Shown here: in pieces, positions 33,348 through 34,488 of the stretch
Layout of the letters: each line of letters opens with the position of its first letter
How positions within the stretch are numbered: position 1 is the first letter of the stretch
Assembly (NCBI RefSeq): GCF_024642105.1
Contig: NZ_JAHEBT010000006.1
Coordinates: forward strand, 1-34,488
Source: Flavobacterium sp.
Lineage (GTDB): Bacteria > Bacteroidota > Bacteroidia > Flavobacteriales > Flavobacteriaceae
Direction of reading: 5' to 3'
Length of the DNA stretch: 34,488 nt
Notes under the pieces: generated by a model
Seen by the model: only the letters and a program-made list of their open reading frames with translations
Told to the model about the DNA's origin: nothing
Database searches by the model: none
Made by a program: the position numbers and the translations under genes

Positions 33348-33805
33348 TTTTTTTTAGCGATGTCCAATATCTTTTCATAGTTGGCAATGAGCCCGCGCAT
33401 GTATGCCGTGCGGTTATCACCGTTGCTCTCAGAGATATAAGGGCTGTGCGCAATTTTATCGGCGTACTTCTTGTAGTCCATAGCGGCGGCATGTGCCGTT
33501 TTGTAGCTACTGGAAATCAAGCGTGCAAAATCGTAAAAGCTATCCTGAGGTGTGGCATAGGTCCTGAACTTCAGTTTGTATTTGTTCTGAGCCTGGTAAA
33601 TGCCGCCTTTCCAGAATTCATTTTTGGAGCCGCCGGCCGTTATGCCAAAGAAGTTGTTGTACTTCGTTGACAAATTCGATGTTCCCCAAGCGCTCTCAAA
33701 GGAACCTTGCGCCAGGATTACCAGTGGGTCCATCTTGAAACGCTCCCCAGCTTTCTTGGCATAAGGGTAGTTATTGACTACATAGTTTTCTGTTTTTGTG
33801 CTCAT
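33302..33805 (-). CDS. Glucosaminidase (GH73-type) muralytic enzyme
   Basis: A 167-aa enzyme in the zero frame. Features of the GH73/FlgJ-like fold: LVILAQGSFESAWGTS (catalytic Glu about 38), NNFFGITAG, FRTYATPQDSFYDFARLI, and YADKIAHSPYI. It cleaves GlcNAc-MurNAc bonds of peptidoglycan. There is no signal peptide. In the zero frame it ends in a short charged tail (KKEDLPSEQQP) after a run of ten A; a -1 shift would replace that tail with a TM anchor. The start is ATG 33,805, overlapping the stop of the SH3-like gene. It is probably the muralytic part of a lysis or entry apparatus together with the SLT enzyme. Confidence 0.85.
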   Translation of the reverse strand: MSTKTENYVVNNYPYAKKAGERFKMDPLVILAQGSFESAWGTSNLSTKYNNFFGITAGGSKNEFWKGGIYQAQNKYKLKFRTYATPQDSFYDFARLISSSYKTAHAAAMDYKKYADKIAHSPYISESNGDNRTAYMRGLIANYEKILDIAKKKIFLKKEDLPSEQQP

Positions 33806-34488
33806 ATGCTTTCTTGTAAATGAATGTATCGTTGGTCTACCCAGCGGATGTTGTTGTCAATGGTGCGAAACTGTAAAAGCACACCACTTTTGGTCTGCAT
33901 GCTCATCACCAGTTGGCCCAATATGGTATTGGATCCAGCCTGATTGATCGGTACAAACTTTTCGTTTAAGATCACTGCATTTGCGCGCGTCAATAAGCGT
34001 GGCATGGCAATACCTTTGAGATCGAAATAATCCAAGGGCTTTTTCCAAGCTGCAGTTGAGCTTGTTTTTGGATAGGCCGCAATCATGGCCTTGGAATTCG
34101 GGAATTGATCGGTGTAGTTTTTTGAAGCACTGATCCAAAAAGACATTTTCACCTTGTTCTTTTTCTTGTAAGCAGCCGGAGCGTATTTGCCATTGATGAC
34201 ATACGCCACCTGAATGAACTTCACGTTGTTGACTTCATCATAATGCTGCTGCCCAGTTGCATAGCCCAGGAACTCGCCAGCTTTTGCTACGCGGTAAATG
34301 TTGTCGTCGGAAAACACCTCGTAGAATGCCCCATGATTGGAGGCATCCGGAGATTTACGAATTGTGACATCTTTTTTAGCTACAATCAACTGGTTCTTTT
34401 TGGTGTATTGCACCGGTGGTGCTCCACCACCACTTGTGTCCTTGTTGGCATTAGAGGCAATGATGTTCAAAAAGGCTTCGTATTCACT
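33802..34488 (-). CDS. SH3-like protein of the same operon (5' partial)
   Basis: At least 228 aa; the frame is open to the window edge (upstream codons read SEYEAF before the apparent TTG at 34,470), so the start lies outside. Residues about 30-100 resemble a bacterial SH3-like fold (LIVAKKDVTIRKSPDASNHG, then GEFLGYATG ... VKFIQVAYV), a cell-wall-targeting domain. The C-terminal half has a second similar part (ANAVILNEKFVPINQAGSN ... RWVDQRYIHL). It overlaps the glucosaminidase start by 4 bp (ATGA). Likely role: peptidoglycan binding next to the muralytic enzyme. No catalytic motif was seen. Confidence 0.65.
   Translation of the reverse strand, partial: SEYEAFLNIIASNANKDTSGGGAPPVQYTKKNQLIVAKKDVTIRKSPDASNHGAFYEVFSDDNIYRVAKAGEFLGYATGQQHYDEVNNVKFIQVAYVINGKYAPAAYKKKNKVKMSFWISASKNYTDQFPNSKAMIAAYPKTSSTAAWKKPLDYFDLKGIAMPRLLTRANAVILNEKFVPINQAGSNTILGQLVMSMQTKSGVLLQFRTIDNNIRWVDQRYIHLQESI

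Overview
The window looks like a low-GC member of the Bacteroidota, most likely Flavobacteriales. The reasons are type IX secretion (T9SS) C-terminal sorting domains of both type A and type B, an RteC-like regulator, weak Shine-Dalgarno usage and a MerR/excisionase-like HTH gene coupled to a primase-helicase. No tRNA, rRNA, CRISPR array or intact insertion sequence was recognised. Four blocks can be seen.

Block 1 (about 1-3,300, + strand) is the regulation/replication end of a mobile element: an rteC-like gene broken into two frames at a run of nine A, a short HTH protein, and a primase-helicase (Cys-less zinc-finger-like N-terminus, TOPRIM, RecA/RepA-like ATPase, winged helix) whose start overlaps the HTH stop.

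Block 2 (about 3,300-17,200) is mainly cell-surface cargo: four T9SS-exported proteins. They are a giant metallopeptidase/beta-helix protein with a companion gene 4 nt downstream, a protein carrying a phage-type intramolecular chaperone domain, and a 1,156-aa type B sorted repeat protein. A coiled-coil membrane gene on the opposite strand is interrupted by an in-frame stop.

Block 3 (about 17,200-22,900, - strand, AT-rich) is a decayed type I restriction-modification locus that kept its accessory defence-type genes. From upstream to downstream it holds an hsdM scrap, an intact DUF1016/YhcG-like PD-(D/E)XK nuclease, a defence-type reverse transcriptase, an hsdR-start-like scrap, an Abi_C/HEPN-like protein, and a real hsdR 5' fragment fused to an unidentified 3' fragment. 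hsdS and full-length hsdM/hsdR are missing. A small RNA-polymerase-alpha-CTD-like protein lies at the edge.

Block 4 (about 23,000 to the end, - strand, visibly richer in GC) is one tightly packed operon running in from beyond the right edge. In transcription order it encodes an SH3-like protein, a GH73-type glucosaminidase, three fibre/appendage-like proteins, a two-TM holin-like protein, a spanin-like membrane protein, a tiny TM protein, an SLT lytic transglycosylase, an N6-adenine methyltransferase, a RadC-like JAB protein, a small protein, an SNF2-type helicase and a RecA-like ATPase. This pairs a lysis/fibre module with DNA-defence/processing genes. No capsid, terminase, portal or conjugation gene is inside the window, so the type of element stays open. 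The strongest leads are a -1 frame membrane-anchor tail on the glucosaminidase, the stacked hsdR starts around the reverse transcriptase and Abi genes, and the unclassified mobile element itself.
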